This document shows positions 43,314 to 52,528 of a stretch of 64,000 nt of DNA, piece after piece. The DNA is from 55-13 sp037190145. Its GTDB lineage: Bacteria > Armatimonadota > Fimbriimonadia > Fimbriimonadales > Fimbriimonadaceae. Where the stretch lies: assembly GCA_037190145.1 (NCBI GenBank), contig JBBCJU010000008.1:1-64000 (forward strand). Direction: 5' to 3'. A program made the translations under genes and the position numbers. Positions within the stretch are counted from its first letter, which is position 1. Each line of letters opens with the position of its first letter. The notes under the pieces are model-generated. The model worked only from the letters and a program-made list of their open reading frames with translations, searched no databases and was not told the DNA's origin.

Positions 43314-46146
43314 ACTCAGCGGATTGTCGACAAAGCTCTCCGTGATCGCAGAAGGTGCAGTGGTCGCCCGGGGTGGGTTTCACTTCAACCTCACGAATTG
43401 TCTGAGCCGCTTTCCCAATGAGGTCTTTGACTCGCTCAAAGAAGACTTCTGTGGTCACCACAGCTTCCCCCCGACCCGTTAGATCCGTGACTTCTAGACC
43501 CGCATCTACATCGCCGACCAGAGGAGGCTCGTCCAGACGGTTAAGAAGCATCAGTTTCCGGCCCCCGGACATCGACTCCACTTCCAAAGCCACAGAGGAT
43601 CCTTTCTCAAAACCCGCCATCAAGTGCATTCCGTAATAGAGAGCGTCTCGATCCTTCAGGCCTAATAGGCTGGTTTTGTCGGTGCCAGGAGTATTCGACT
43701 CCACCATTTGCACTACCTTGTAGGGGCCAATGCGCGCGGTTCCGGCAACGTTCCCGGCAACCTTACCCACTCGGGGAAGCTCGCCGCGAAGGGTCTCCGT
43801 GCCGAAGGCCACCATGGCCCGTTGGCTCTCGGGATCTTTGGGCCAAATGTCTCGGGCGCGAAACTCCCGCTTCACCCAATCCTGAATCAGCCTCTCACCG
43901 CCCTGACGCATCAGTTCAAATTCTGATTCCGAGACATGGGGACGCATCTCTTCCAGCTCATGAGTCAGCAGGTTCCTTAGAGCCTGTCGAGCGGTTTCTG
44001 CGTCAGGCTGCACAGTCAAGCGCGCAGATTGGGGAAGTTGCCGAAGTTGATACCACCGTCGTCGATCTCGCTCGGGATATAGGTGTAGGGCTTCCTGAGC
44101 GAAGTAGCGGAAGGGGCATTCCAGCGCAGTCCGAAGCTCTTTTGGTTCGAGGGCAGAGTTGGCACGTTCTGCGACAAGTTGACGTGTAGTTTCTGAAAGC
44201 TCGGCCGGAACCGGGGACACCATTTCATCGGTGTCTAGCGCTATCCGAAGCCGACGATCATTTTCAGCGATGCAGTGCTCTAAGGGTGGGGTGAGTTGCG
44301 TTCGTGAATAGCCATGATGCGGGATCTCCCCGCCCAAGCAACGTTTGACCTCCTCCAGATAAAACGCGGGAATGTTATCCCGGTCATCGGTGGATTCCGG
44401 GTGGCTAAAGGTGATGGCCTGAGTGGGGGCTGAACATAGCGCGACAAACGCATCCCGCTCCTGCCTCGCTTCATCAAACGAAGTAGGCATGGGGAACATC
44501 AGAGCCCTTCGCTCAAAAATCTCGTGCCGCTCAGCATCCGTCAAGATCGGACTCTCCTTGCGACGCTTTGGAAATACGCCTTCCAACATGCCCAGCACAA
44601 ACAGGTGGTCAATGGCTGAGAAGCCATTGGGAGCATCAGAGACTTGAACTCCACGGAAGTGGGTAGGCAAGGTGTAGTCCGATTCTTCTACTGCTTTCTG
44701 AATTTCAAACAAGGCTTCAGAAAGGGTCAATTCGCTTCTACTTGCAAAGGTAGCTCGTGCGCCGAGGGTCCTTTCCAATGAGTTCTTAGCTCGTGCTTCT
44801 CGTTCGCTAAAGTCCGCATTGAGGATCGCAGGCAATCCGTTGCCGAGTTCTCGGATTCGTTCACGCCATGCCCCCAAATTGACGGGCTTGGCACACGCCT
44901 CCCTCCTCCACGTAAGTAAGGGAAGTAACCACGGGAGTTTTTCAGTCTGCTCTGTGGCCCAAGCTTCCATTCGAGTCCAAGCCTGTTCCCCTTCTCGAAA
45001 CGCGGTGGCAATCTCTTCGAAGAAAACTCTGCGAAGATCATGGGGGAAGTGGAAAAAACTGGATCGGGTCAGAATTTGCAGTCGTCTGACATCGCCAGTA
45101 TCAAATGCGTTTAGCAATGCAAGCAGAGTTCGAATGTATCCGTTCGATGCCAACGGCGCTCTTCGGGCAATCTGAATGCTGACCCCCAGGCGCAGCGCTG
45201 CAGCTTCTATGATGGGGCCGTACTCTTCCAGATTTCGGGCGAAAATCCCAAACTGGCGAAGCTCTTCACCTTGTGCCTTCTCCAGGATATGGCGTAGTGC
45301 CCACTCCACTTCAGATAGCGGATCAGCGGCGGAGTACTCATCGACTTTAATGCCAGGCTCAAGGGTGACGGTATCCGTAAAAAGGCTTCGGGCAAAGGCA
45401 GAAGATACTCCTCGAAACTCTCCGCCAACTTCGAGATATCGTTCGGCTGTGGCGGCAATCGGGAATAGGCCGTCAATGGATGGCGAAGTATCCGCAACGA
45501 TGGTGATCTGTCCGCCAACTTTCGCGGCCCACTGAATCCACTCCACGTGTTTGGGTGCGAGCTTGCCATCAAGGAAGATGAGACAAGGAGGGAAAGCAAC
45601 GGTGGAGTCAGCTCCTGCTTCAAGGGATTCGCGAACGTGTCGGTAGCTGAGTTGACAGTCAAACTCTCCCAACAGATTTTCCGTTCTGGACCAGATATCA
45701 GCGAGCGACCGGAGCTTAGGAGCCAGATCGGACGTGCATTCTGAGGCTAAATGGGCAAGGGTGTCTGGTTCCAGTCCCCAATCTCCGAGTTCCTTAAAGG
45801 TTTCCGCTAACAGCCGATGCAATCCAGAGAAATGACGACTTCCGTAGAAGGGAGAATCGGGCTGAATGGCTTCGCAAACTTGACCAATTGCGGCAATGGT
45901 GTGTCCAACACTGGCCATGCTTTGCGGGTCCGTTCCGGCCAGCCGAGCATAGGCCGCCACCATTCGACCGAACTCCAATAACTCCACATCTGCACTTGAT
46001 GGGACGCTATAACGAAGAGCACCAAGGTGCTTTGGATCAAATGCAGTGATGTAGCCTTCACCCCGAGCACAGAACTCGGCCAAGATCAAGGCGTCGTTTT
46101 GGGGCCCTGGAATCGATTTTAGTAGTCGGATGTTGCCCTGTCCCAA
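43273..46146 (-). CDS. AddB-like protein with Fe-S cysteines but degenerate nuclease motif
   Basis: 957 residues. It has the AddB layout: a UvrD-like fold without Walker A (VLGMLEGVFPKRRKESPILTD is the family's helicase-like motif), then a C-terminal domain with the four cysteines of the AddB iron-sulfur staple: Cys677 (ALECPFRYF), Cys930, Cys933 and Cys939 (HCTFCDHGELC). In the expected nuclease core, where AddB proteins read GxIDRxD and DYKxG, this one reads GTARIGPYKVVQMVES, without the Asp and Lys residues. It begins 18 bases from the divergent gene at 46164 and overlaps addA. Confidence 0.8.
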   Translation of the reverse strand: MGQGNIRLLKSIPGPQNDALILAEFCARGEGYITAFDPKHLGALRYSVPSSADVELLEFGRMVAAYARLAGTDPQSMASVGHTIAAIGQVCEAIQPDSPFYGSRHFSGLHRLLAETFKELGDWGLEPDTLAHLASECTSDLAPKLRSLADIWSRTENLLGEFDCQLSYRHVRESLEAGADSTVAFPPCLIFLDGKLAPKHVEWIQWAAKVGGQITIVADTSPSIDGLFPIAATAERYLEVGGEFRGVSSAFARSLFTDTVTLEPGIKVDEYSAADPLSEVEWALRHILEKAQGEELRQFGIFARNLEEYGPIIEAAALRLGVSIQIARRAPLASNGYIRTLLALLNAFDTGDVRRLQILTRSSFFHFPHDLRRVFFEEIATAFREGEQAWTRMEAWATEQTEKLPWLLPLLTWRREACAKPVNLGAWRERIRELGNGLPAILNADFSEREARAKNSLERTLGARATFASRSELTLSEALFEIQKAVEESDYTLPTHFRGVQVSDAPNGFSAIDHLFVLGMLEGVFPKRRKESPILTDAERHEIFERRALMFPMPTSFDEARQERDAFVALCSAPTQAITFSHPESTDDRDNIPAFYLEEVKRCLGGEIPHHGYSRTQLTPPLEHCIAENDRRLRIALDTDEMVSPVPAELSETTRQLVAERANSALEPKELRTALECPFRYFAQEALHLYPERDRRRWYQLRQLPQSARLTVQPDAETARQALRNLLTHELEEMRPHVSESEFELMRQGGERLIQDWVKREFRARDIWPKDPESQRAMVAFGTETLRGELPRVGKVAGNVAGTARIGPYKVVQMVESNTPGTDKTSLLGLKDRDALYYGMHLMAGFEKGSSVALEVESMSGGRKLMLLNRLDEPPLVGDVDAGLEVTDLTGRGEAVVTTEVFFERVKDLIGKAAQTIREVEVKPTPGDHCTFCDHGELCRQSAEFGESESPFEGEND

Positions 46147-46163
46147 AGCTCAATGAGTGTATC

Positions 46164-46775
46164 ATGCCGTTGGTGGCAACGAAGAGGAAGGTCTGGACAA
46201 CCCGTCGAAAGCTGATCGGCAATGTGCTCCCAGCACTTTTCTTTTTGCCTTTCGTAGCCTACGGAATCTATTGGATGTTGGATCGAGATGACATCCTGGG
46301 GCCCGGCCTTTGGTGGGTTGTAGCGGGAGTTGTGGCGGGTTGGGTTGCCCTAAACTTTTTCGCATTGTTCGGCAATTCATTCATGCGTCGAGAGCTGAAA
46401 AGAGAGTTGACCGCTAAGCGTATTGACTTCTCAGATCCCCATTTCTTTGTCGGATTTGCATCGCCCAAGTTCACCAACATTCTAGATCCGCACGAGGATA
46501 TCGGTTTCCTATTCTTGCGCAATGGCGTTGCCGAGTTTGTGGGTGAAGATAACCAAGTAAAGGTCCCCAAAGGGGAGATCAAGCGGGTTTTCTTCCGCCC
46601 GAATGTTCACTCCTGGGTGGGATTGGGAAGATGGATTTGTATTGAGGGAGTTCGGAAGGAAGCTCGCTATCGGATGCACGTGGAGTCTAGGGAACGTAAC
46701 TTTCTGATGCTGAACCTATCCGGAGGGAAGAAGGTGAAAGACCAAATTGCAGGATGGCTAAAAGAGCCAGGATAG
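46164..46775 (+). CDS. Two-helix membrane protein of unknown function
   Basis: 203 residues. Two adjacent membrane helices (VLPALFFLPFVAYGIYWML and GLWWVVAGVVAGWVALNFFALF) precede a 120-residue cytoplasmic domain with strands FLFLRNGVAEFVGEDNQVKVPKGEI and ICIEGVRKEARYRMHVESRERNF, like a PH- or bPH-type beta-barrel. No family assigned with confidence. Divergent from addB, with only 17 bases between starts. Confidence 0.7.
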   Translation: MPLVATKRKVWTTRRKLIGNVLPALFFLPFVAYGIYWMLDRDDILGPGLWWVVAGVVAGWVALNFFALFGNSFMRRELKRELTAKRIDFSDPHFFVGFASPKFTNILDPHEDIGFLFLRNGVAEFVGEDNQVKVPKGEIKRVFFRPNVHSWVGLGRWICIEGVRKEARYRMHVESRERNFLMLNLSGGKKVKDQIAGWLKEPG

Positions 46776-46846
46776 CCTAGGTAGGAATTATTAGTGACAC
46801 TTGCTCGGGGATTTAAGGTCCCTGGAATCTACACTCTAAAAAATGT

Positions 46847-46870
46847 AAAAGGCCCCGAGCCGAAGCTCGG
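46847..46870 (-). terminator. Intrinsic terminator of the flagellin gene
   Basis: On the minus strand CCGAGC-TTCG-GCTCGG forms a six-pair stem with a stable UUCG tetraloop, followed by GGCCTTTTAC. It lies 34 bases past the flagellin stop. Confidence 0.85.
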
Positions 46871-46903
46871 AACCTAGTGATGTTGCTGTCCCGAAGGGAA
46901 GTC

Positions 46904-48331
46904 TTATCGAAGCAGATTAAGAACCGACTGAGGAGCCGAGTTCGCCTGAGACAGAACGGACATACCGGCCTGTTGCAGGATCTGAAGCTTCGTGTAGTTG
47001 GTCATTTCCGCGGCGACGTCGGTGTCTCGAATCGTCGATTCGGTAGCCGCGAGGTTCTCTCGAGCTACGCCAAGCGATCGAATGTTTGACTCCAGAACAT
47101 TGCGTTGGAAACTACCGATCTGACCTCTTGACTTGGACACGCTCTCGATAGCCGCATCGATAACCTTGAGGGCATCGGTTGCACCGGAAGCTGTCGTGAT
47201 GTCGAGGTTGGAAAGGTTCTTGCCAGAGACTACGCCGCCACCCAATTGGCTAGCTGCGAAGTTCCCCAACGAGAGGCTGGTCGTTTGACCCGCGTTTGCA
47301 CCGATTTGGAATTGGCTGCTACCGACAGTTACCTGACCGATAGTTGCGTTCTGAACCGAAGCGGTTACGTTACCTGCGGCAGTGAGGTTGATGGTGTTGC
47401 CATCTGCGTCACTGAGCGTAAGCCCACCATTCCCACCTTGACTAGAGGTGAACAAGGCGGTTGCTGTACCAACCTGGACGGTTGCCAAAGCATTTACGCC
47501 TGCTGCAGAAGTGGAGCCGGCACCACCCGCTCGGATTACGCCATTTGCGTCTGCAAGTTCAATCTTTGCATTAGATCCGTAGTCGTTGGAGCTAAGGACA
47601 ATCGCGGTGCCATTGTGGCTAGCTCTGACGCCAGTCTGACCTTGAGATGCATTGATCTTGTCGATGAGTTGCTGGCCAGTGGTAGTTGCATCGGCAGTGA
47701 TCGTTACGCCGTTGAGGGAGAACGAACCCGCAGATACTGCTTGGCCAAGAGTGACGGCAACGCCGGTGACCGATGCCTGCGTCGCTGCTTGAGTCAAAGT
47801 CGCAACAACTGAAGTGTTGGCCGTGACGGCAGCGCCTGCGAACTGGCCTCCGAGGTTGATAGCACCTGCCAAAGTTCCGTTAGTAACTGAGGCGGAGACG
47901 CCAGAGCTACCATCGAGAAGCTTTTTCGTGCCAAATTGAGTTGTTTGAGCCGTTCTCGTGATCGAAGATACGATCGAAGAAAGCTGACTCTGGTTCGCTT
48001 GAATTGCAGAAGAGCTGAGAGTTCCGGTGTTACCAGCGGCTACAGCCAAGCCACGGGCATCACGCAGAAGTCGAGAGACTTCGTCTAACGCGCCTTCAGC
48101 AGTCTTTGCATAGTTAATAGCGTCTTGTGAGTTGCGGACAGCTTGGTCTATACCATTGAGCTGTGCTCGGAAATTCTCGGAGATGATGAGTCCGGCAGGA
48201 TCATCAGCCGCCGAGTTGATTCGAAGACCGGTTGAAAGCCGAGTGATCGACTTATTGAAGTCGTTACTGGTTTGCCCAACGTTTCGTAGGGCGTTCATCG
48301 CCGCAACATTCGTATTTACGCGAAATGACAT
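46904..48331 (-). CDS. fliC: Flagellin
   Basis: 475 residues from ATG 48331, chosen because GGAGG lies five bases before it; the upstream ATG at 48343 would overlap that site. The N-terminal D0/D1 domain (FRVNTNVAAMNALRNVGQ, LSTGLRINSAADDPAGLIISE) and the C-terminal domain (LESNIRSLGVARENLAATESTIRDTDVAAEMTNYTKLQILQQAGMSVLSQAN) are typical. The centre includes a flagellin IN motif (FSLNGVTITADATTTGQQLIDKINASQG). It forms the filament. No other flagellar gene is in the window. A 180-base structured leader precedes it and a strong terminator follows. Confidence 0.96.
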   Translation of the reverse strand: MSFRVNTNVAAMNALRNVGQTSNDFNKSITRLSTGLRINSAADDPAGLIISENFRAQLNGIDQAVRNSQDAINYAKTAEGALDEVSRLLRDARGLAVAAGNTGTLSSSAIQANQSQLSSIVSSITRTAQTTQFGTKKLLDGSSGVSASVTNGTLAGAINLGGQFAGAAVTANTSVVATLTQAATQASVTGVAVTLGQAVSAGSFSLNGVTITADATTTGQQLIDKINASQGQTGVRASHNGTAIVLSSNDYGSNAKIELADANGVIRAGGAGSTSAAGVNALATVQVGTATALFTSSQGGNGGLTLSDADGNTINLTAAGNVTASVQNATIGQVTVGSSQFQIGANAGQTTSLSLGNFAASQLGGGVVSGKNLSNLDITTASGATDALKVIDAAIESVSKSRGQIGSFQRNVLESNIRSLGVARENLAATESTIRDTDVAAEMTNYTKLQILQQAGMSVLSQANSAPQSVLNLLR

Positions 48332-48343
48332 TCGTTCCTCCAT

Positions 48344-48526
48344 GAGTTCGGCTTTTTAAGGCCGAGCAGGCACATGACCTCCAACCCTCAATGGGGTAGG
48401 TAGGCTGAGTCTTCCTGACTCTATATCGATAAGCAAATGCTTGGCGGTATCCCGCAGCCTTTCGCTGTTCGATATACCGGACATGCCCAATCCCGGTACG
48501 TCTGCTATGTTCCGTAAGGGCTAGTC
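48344..48526 (-). other. Structured leader candidate of flagellin mRNA
   Basis: Between the flagellin and the divergent oxidoreductase gene several stems can form: TATATCGA/TCGATATA (48422-48429 with 48469-48476) closing three small hairpins (31-42, 44-55 and 55-67 of the 484xx block), TACCGG/CCGGTA (48475-48498), GAGTC/GACTC (48408-48422), and TTCGGC/GCCGAG (48347-48366) just before the ribosome site. Stems at 48475-76 are mutually exclusive. A 42-codon frame also runs through it from an ATG near 48484. It fits no riboswitch I know. Confidence 0.4.
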
Positions 48527-49924
48527 ATGGACACTCAGCATTTTTACCGGGTCTTGAAAATGGAAGAACGAACCACAACTGGCTTCCCGAGTTCAATTGG
48601 AAGTAAGGATGGCCTCGCAACGGGTAAAACTCTCGGGATGGTTAAGCCGGTTGTTGTTGTTGGTGCGGGCCTTGCGGGTCTGGTGTGCGCGAGAAGGCTG
48701 CATGGCGCCGGTGTTCCTGTTATCGTTGTGGATGCAGATACTCGTCCTGGGGGACGATTGAAGACGGACAACGTCGGTGGATTCCTCCTAGACCGAGGAT
48801 TTCAGGTGCTGTTTACGGCATACCCAAGTCTGGCAAGGGAGATAGATTTGGATAGCTTGAACCTGGGCTCGTTCAAAAAGGGAGCCTATATCTACCACGG
48901 GTCAGGACTCCATTTACTAGAGCCTCAAACATTTGCCCAAATGTTTCGCTCTAAGTTCCAGATGCTAAAGGACCCGACGATTCCTCTGGGCGATAAACGG
49001 TTGTTGGCGAAGTTCAGCAGCGAAGTCGGTAGTCTCACTCCCCGCGAGGCATTTTCCGGAACCGCTACCACAGCCGATGAGTTTCTACGCGACTTTGGTT
49101 TTGGCGATGAAATCATGGATCGCTTCTTCCGCCCTTTCCTCGGCGGGATCTTCTTGGATAAGGAATTAGAGGTTGATTCACGGCAGTTTGCGTTTGTATG
49201 GGCAATGCTGAATCAAGGTCAAACCGTGGTTCCGGCACAAGGAATTCAAGCCATTGCCGACCAGATCGCATCGGGCGTTCCTCGCTATCTTTTCCGCTTG
49301 GGCAATCGTGTTTCAGAAATCTTGAGAGACGGGCACGGTCGACCCAGTGGAATTCGGTTTGATACCTCGGAAGTTTTAGAAGCCAGCGACGTTGTGATTG
49401 CCACGGAGGCCGATGAGGCCGCTCGGCTGTTAGGGCAGCCAACAATGGAGGGTTACAAGTCGTCCACCACGCTCTACTTTGAGACCCCGACTCCGATTGT
49501 AGATGGCGCTTATTTGGTTCTGAATGGCTCTGGAAGTGGCCTGATCAATCATGTGGCTCCCATCAGTAGTGCATCGTCCACTTATGCGCCAGAGGGCAAA
49601 CATTTAGCTTCCGTAACCATCCTTGGAAATCCCGGACAGTCCGATGAGGAACTTGCTGAAATCGCCAAGGTTGAACTGAACGATTGGGTGCCAAACAAGG
49701 GCGCTTATATGTGGCGGTTCATTCGTGCCTACCGAATCCGCTATGCGCAAATGGCTCAGCCGGTCGGATTTGTGGAGAAGCTGAGAGGCAATGTGACCAA
49801 TCAGGATGGTTTGTATCGAGCGGGTGAGTACACGGAAAACTCCAGTATCGATGGCGCTCTCCGAAGCGGCATGGAGTGCGCGGCGTTGATTTTGTCTAAT
49901 CGAGAGGCTGCGGAGGCCGCTTGA
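48527..49924 (+). CDS. FAD-dependent amine-oxidase-type oxidoreductase
   Basis: 465 residues from ATG 48527 (TAAGGG six bases upstream); the domain starts at about residue 38, and ATG 48638 is the alternative. The dinucleotide fold is VVVVGAGLAGLVCARRL with the following acidic VVDADTRPGGR, both hallmarks of the protoporphyrinogen/amine oxidase family. The C-terminal FAD contact is GLYRAGEYTENSSIDGALRSG. Substrate unknown. It overlaps the next FAD protein gene (TTGA overlap). Confidence 0.88.
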   Translation: MDTQHFYRVLKMEERTTTGFPSSIGSKDGLATGKTLGMVKPVVVVGAGLAGLVCARRLHGAGVPVIVVDADTRPGGRLKTDNVGGFLLDRGFQVLFTAYPSLAREIDLDSLNLGSFKKGAYIYHGSGLHLLEPQTFAQMFRSKFQMLKDPTIPLGDKRLLAKFSSEVGSLTPREAFSGTATTADEFLRDFGFGDEIMDRFFRPFLGGIFLDKELEVDSRQFAFVWAMLNQGQTVVPAQGIQAIADQIASGVPRYLFRLGNRVSEILRDGHGRPSGIRFDTSEVLEASDVVIATEADEAARLLGQPTMEGYKSSTTLYFETPTPIVDGAYLVLNGSGSGLINHVAPISSASSTYAPEGKHLASVTILGNPGQSDEELAEIAKVELNDWVPNKGAYMWRFIRAYRIRYAQMAQPVGFVEKLRGNVTNQDGLYRAGEYTENSSIDGALRSGMECAALILSNREAAEAA

Positions 49925-50901
49925 AGGTAGCAATCGTCGGGGCCGGGGTTGCTGGTCTCGCCGCAGGACGAACACTAGACCAGGCAGGGCATGAAGTTGT
50001 CTTGTTCGAGAAATCGCGAGGGCCAGGAGGACGTTTAGCAACCCGACGGGTGGACGATTTTGTTTTTGATACCGGAGCCACCAGCATTGCTCCCCGTGGC
50101 CTTGGCATCGAACGGGTCATGCTGCAAGAATTGGATACTTCCGAACTGGTGGAAGTTGAAAAGCCTATTTACACGCATGTGAACCTAAGGTCTATGCCGG
50201 GTGATCCGACTCGAAACAAGGTCCCGCGATATACCTACCGCCCAGGAGGCAATCACCTTGCTAAACTCCTTGCCCAGAACCTAGATGTTCGCACTAATAC
50301 AACCGTCGATCACTTATCGAGGCAAGACGGAAAGTATGAGGTGGAAGGACAACTCTATGACAGAGTCATCCTAACGGCCCCTATTCCTCAATCATCGTTG
50401 CTTCTATGGTCGCTTGGCGAGAGCCGACCTGTGGCCAATGCGCGGTATCGATCTTGTCTTACGATCATGCTTGGCTATGATAAGCCACTGGTCGATGTGC
50501 CCTACCATGCGCTGATCGATGTGGAGCAAAGGCACCCGTTAACCTGGATTTCCCTAGAGTCTGTGAAGTCTCCTGGTCGCGCACCGGAAGGCCAAACCGC
50601 GATGGTTCTGCAGATGAGCCCGGCTTATAGCCACTCTCACTATCAGACAGAAGATGAAAAGGTTCTGAAGGATGTTCTTGCATGGATTCGTCAGCTTTAT
50701 GGGGCGGAATTCGCCGAGCCCGTTGCCGTAGATACAAAGCGTTGGAAGTATTCTCAGCCGGAAACGGTTGCGGTCTTTGAGTCAGTGAATAGACATCACA
50801 ACGGAATCATTCTCGCGGGTGATGGTTTGACTGCGGGGCGGATTGAAAAGGCTTTCGAATCGGGCTTGATGGCGGCGCGTCTGATCTTGGACGAAGCATG
50901 A
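49921..50901 (+). CDS. FAD-dependent oxidoreductase, renalase-like
   Basis: 326 residues, TTG start overlapping the previous stop. VAIVGAGVAGLAAGRTL begins the Rossmann fold; EKSRGPGGRLATRR and VFDTGATSI match the renalase/amine-oxidase family; GIILAGDGLTAGRIEKAFESGLMAARLIL is the FAD-binding end. Its coupling to another FAD protein suggests a shared pathway that cannot be named. Overlaps the next gene by four bases (ATGA). Confidence 0.9.
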   Translation: MKVAIVGAGVAGLAAGRTLDQAGHEVVLFEKSRGPGGRLATRRVDDFVFDTGATSIAPRGLGIERVMLQELDTSELVEVEKPIYTHVNLRSMPGDPTRNKVPRYTYRPGGNHLAKLLAQNLDVRTNTTVDHLSRQDGKYEVEGQLYDRVILTAPIPQSSLLLWSLGESRPVANARYRSCLTIMLGYDKPLVDVPYHALIDVEQRHPLTWISLESVKSPGRAPEGQTAMVLQMSPAYSHSHYQTEDEKVLKDVLAWIRQLYGAEFAEPVAVDTKRWKYSQPETVAVFESVNRHHNGIILAGDGLTAGRIEKAFESGLMAARLILDEA

Positions 50902-51542
50902 TGAAGCAACTCCGCTGGCTGTCCGCGTTCCTCCTCATTTCGACGGTATGGGCCCAAACCAAGTACTCGGTTGAGATTGGTGGCAAGGTGGTGGGTTCAG
51001 CGTCGTTGAATCAAAAGATTGGCGCAGATGGGGGAAAGAGCGTTGATCTGAAGATGGATTTGGAACTGAATAAGCAACGCTTAACAATCCGATCTCAGAA
51101 CAATTACGACAAAGCGGGTAATCCAACCCGGAAGTTTATGGATTCCAACATCCCGGGTGGAATTCTCCAAAAGCAAATCATCGCCACTTTTGGTGAAAGA
51201 GGGGCATCTTTGGTCCAGATAGATGGTGGCAAACGCTCGACCCGCGAGATTCCGCTTGTTTCGACTGCTCCGAGGGCAAACGCAAGTGAGTTTTGGTTCG
51301 TCCGAGACCGCCCGAAGGTAGGACAAGAGATCAAGTGCTATCTGTTTAACATGGATGCGCTCGCTTGGGAATTGAAGACGGTGGTGTATCGCGGTGAGAA
51401 GTCGATCAAACTTGGCTCTCGAACGGTGAAAGCGCATGAGGTCGAAACCTTGGGTGAACGGACAGCAAAGGTTTACTTGGATGATTCCGGGATGCCGTGG
51501 TTGATGGAAGCGGGATCAGCCATTCTCAAAAGAACAAACTAG
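50898..51542 (+). CDS. Exported protein of unknown function
   Basis: 214 residues. A signal peptide (MMKQLRWLSAFLLISTVWA) is followed by a beta-rich domain with repeated VEIGGKVVGSASL- and GSRTVKAHEVETLGE-like strands, similar in feel to the DUF3108 type of secreted proteins. It is the third gene of the FAD unit and is overlapped by four bases. Confidence 0.65.
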   Translation: MMKQLRWLSAFLLISTVWAQTKYSVEIGGKVVGSASLNQKIGADGGKSVDLKMDLELNKQRLTIRSQNNYDKAGNPTRKFMDSNIPGGILQKQIIATFGERGASLVQIDGGKRSTREIPLVSTAPRANASEFWFVRDRPKVGQEIKCYLFNMDALAWELKTVVYRGEKSIKLGSRTVKAHEVETLGERTAKVYLDDSGMPWLMEAGSAILKRTN

Positions 51543-51662
51543 GCGTCGGTATATCGTCATATCACACGGTGGTGTTGTGTCCTCAGGCTTTATCCAGATT
51601 GAGTGATACATCGGTGTATCTGTTTCCCAATCCCGAAAGATCAGGTATCACGCAGAGTATCG
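51543..51662 (+). other. dapB leader with hairpins and repeated motif
   Basis: Perfect hairpin GATACA-TCGG-TGTATC at 51605-51620, then CCCAATCCCG at 51626-51635, the same ten bases found at 21-30 and 48486-48495. It is not a lysine riboswitch by any pattern I can see. It lies 27 bases upstream of the dapB start. Confidence 0.35.
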
Positions 51663-52475
51663 ATGGAAGAGAAAAGCGTTGTTCGTGTTGCCGTGGTTGG
51701 AGCGGCCGGGAGAATGGGCACCGAGGTTTTACGCACGGTTAGCCAAGCTCCAGGAATTGAGATTGTGCTGGCGGTGGACCGAGAGCGTGTAGGCGAGAAT
51801 TGCCGTGAGTTTGCAGGAGGCCGAGCCCCTGATATCACAGTGGTTGATAAGCTAGGTGCAGCCCTCGATGGCACTCCGGCGGATGTTTTGATCGATTTTA
51901 GTCATGGAAGTGGAGCTGCCGTTCATGCGGAATCTGCGCTGAAGCGCGGTGTTGCGCCCGTTATTGGAGCTACCGGCATGAAAGACACCGATCTTCGGGA
52001 GATTTCTTTGCGCTGTAAAGAGACCGGAGTTCCTGGAATGTACGTTCCCAACTTTGCGATCGGCGCGGTGCTCATGATGAAATTCTCGGAGATGGCAGCC
52101 AAATGGATGCCAGATGTTGAGATCATCGAGCTTCACCATGATCGGAAAGAGGATGCGCCCAGCGGCACTGCGATGCGGACTGCAGAGCTGATTCAGGAAG
52201 CTCGACAGGATTCACCTACGCGAAAGCCACGTCAGCTACTGAAAGTAGACGGGGCGCGGGGCGGCGCTTATAAGGATGTGAATATCCACTCAGTTCGGCT
52301 GCCCGGTTACATTGCGCACCAAGAAGTGATTTTTGGGCGACTGGGAGAGATTCTCACGATTCGCCACGACTCCATGGATCGAACCTCATTTATGCAGGGC
52401 GTTGCTCTGGCGGCGAAGGAAGTTCGAAATCTTGATGGTTTTGTCGTTGGGCTAGACAAGATTCTTTTTCGCTAG
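51663..52475 (+). CDS. dapB: 4-hydroxy-tetrahydrodipicolinate reductase
   Basis: 270 residues from ATG 51663. NAD(P)H-binding loop VVGAAGRMG at residues 11-19, the active-site HHDRKEDAPSGTAMR and the central GATG-like segment PVIGATGMKD define DapB. It makes tetrahydrodipicolinate on the way to diaminopimelate and lysine. The pathway's asd gene is at 18887. Hairpins in the leader may regulate it. A hairpin follows at 52503. Confidence 0.95.
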   Translation: MEEKSVVRVAVVGAAGRMGTEVLRTVSQAPGIEIVLAVDRERVGENCREFAGGRAPDITVVDKLGAALDGTPADVLIDFSHGSGAAVHAESALKRGVAPVIGATGMKDTDLREISLRCKETGVPGMYVPNFAIGAVLMMKFSEMAAKWMPDVEIIELHHDRKEDAPSGTAMRTAELIQEARQDSPTRKPRQLLKVDGARGGAYKDVNIHSVRLPGYIAHQEVIFGRLGEILTIRHDSMDRTSFMQGVALAAKEVRNLDGFVVGLDKILFR

Positions 52476-52502
52476 TACGGCGAGGCAATTGTCTGTAAGT
52501 TA

Positions 52503-52524
52503 GGCTCCCCCAGGTTGGGGAGCC
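52503..52524. terminator. Hairpin between convergent dapB and GNAT genes
   Basis: GGCTCCCC pairs with GGGGAGCC around six bases. It could serve both directions. Confidence 0.6.
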
Positions 52525-52528
52525 AAGG

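Noticed and set aside
48366..48486. 42-codon minus-strand frame inside the flagellin leader
   Set aside because: Only a weak ribosome site and no homology; the same bases form several stems, so it is not listed as a gene.
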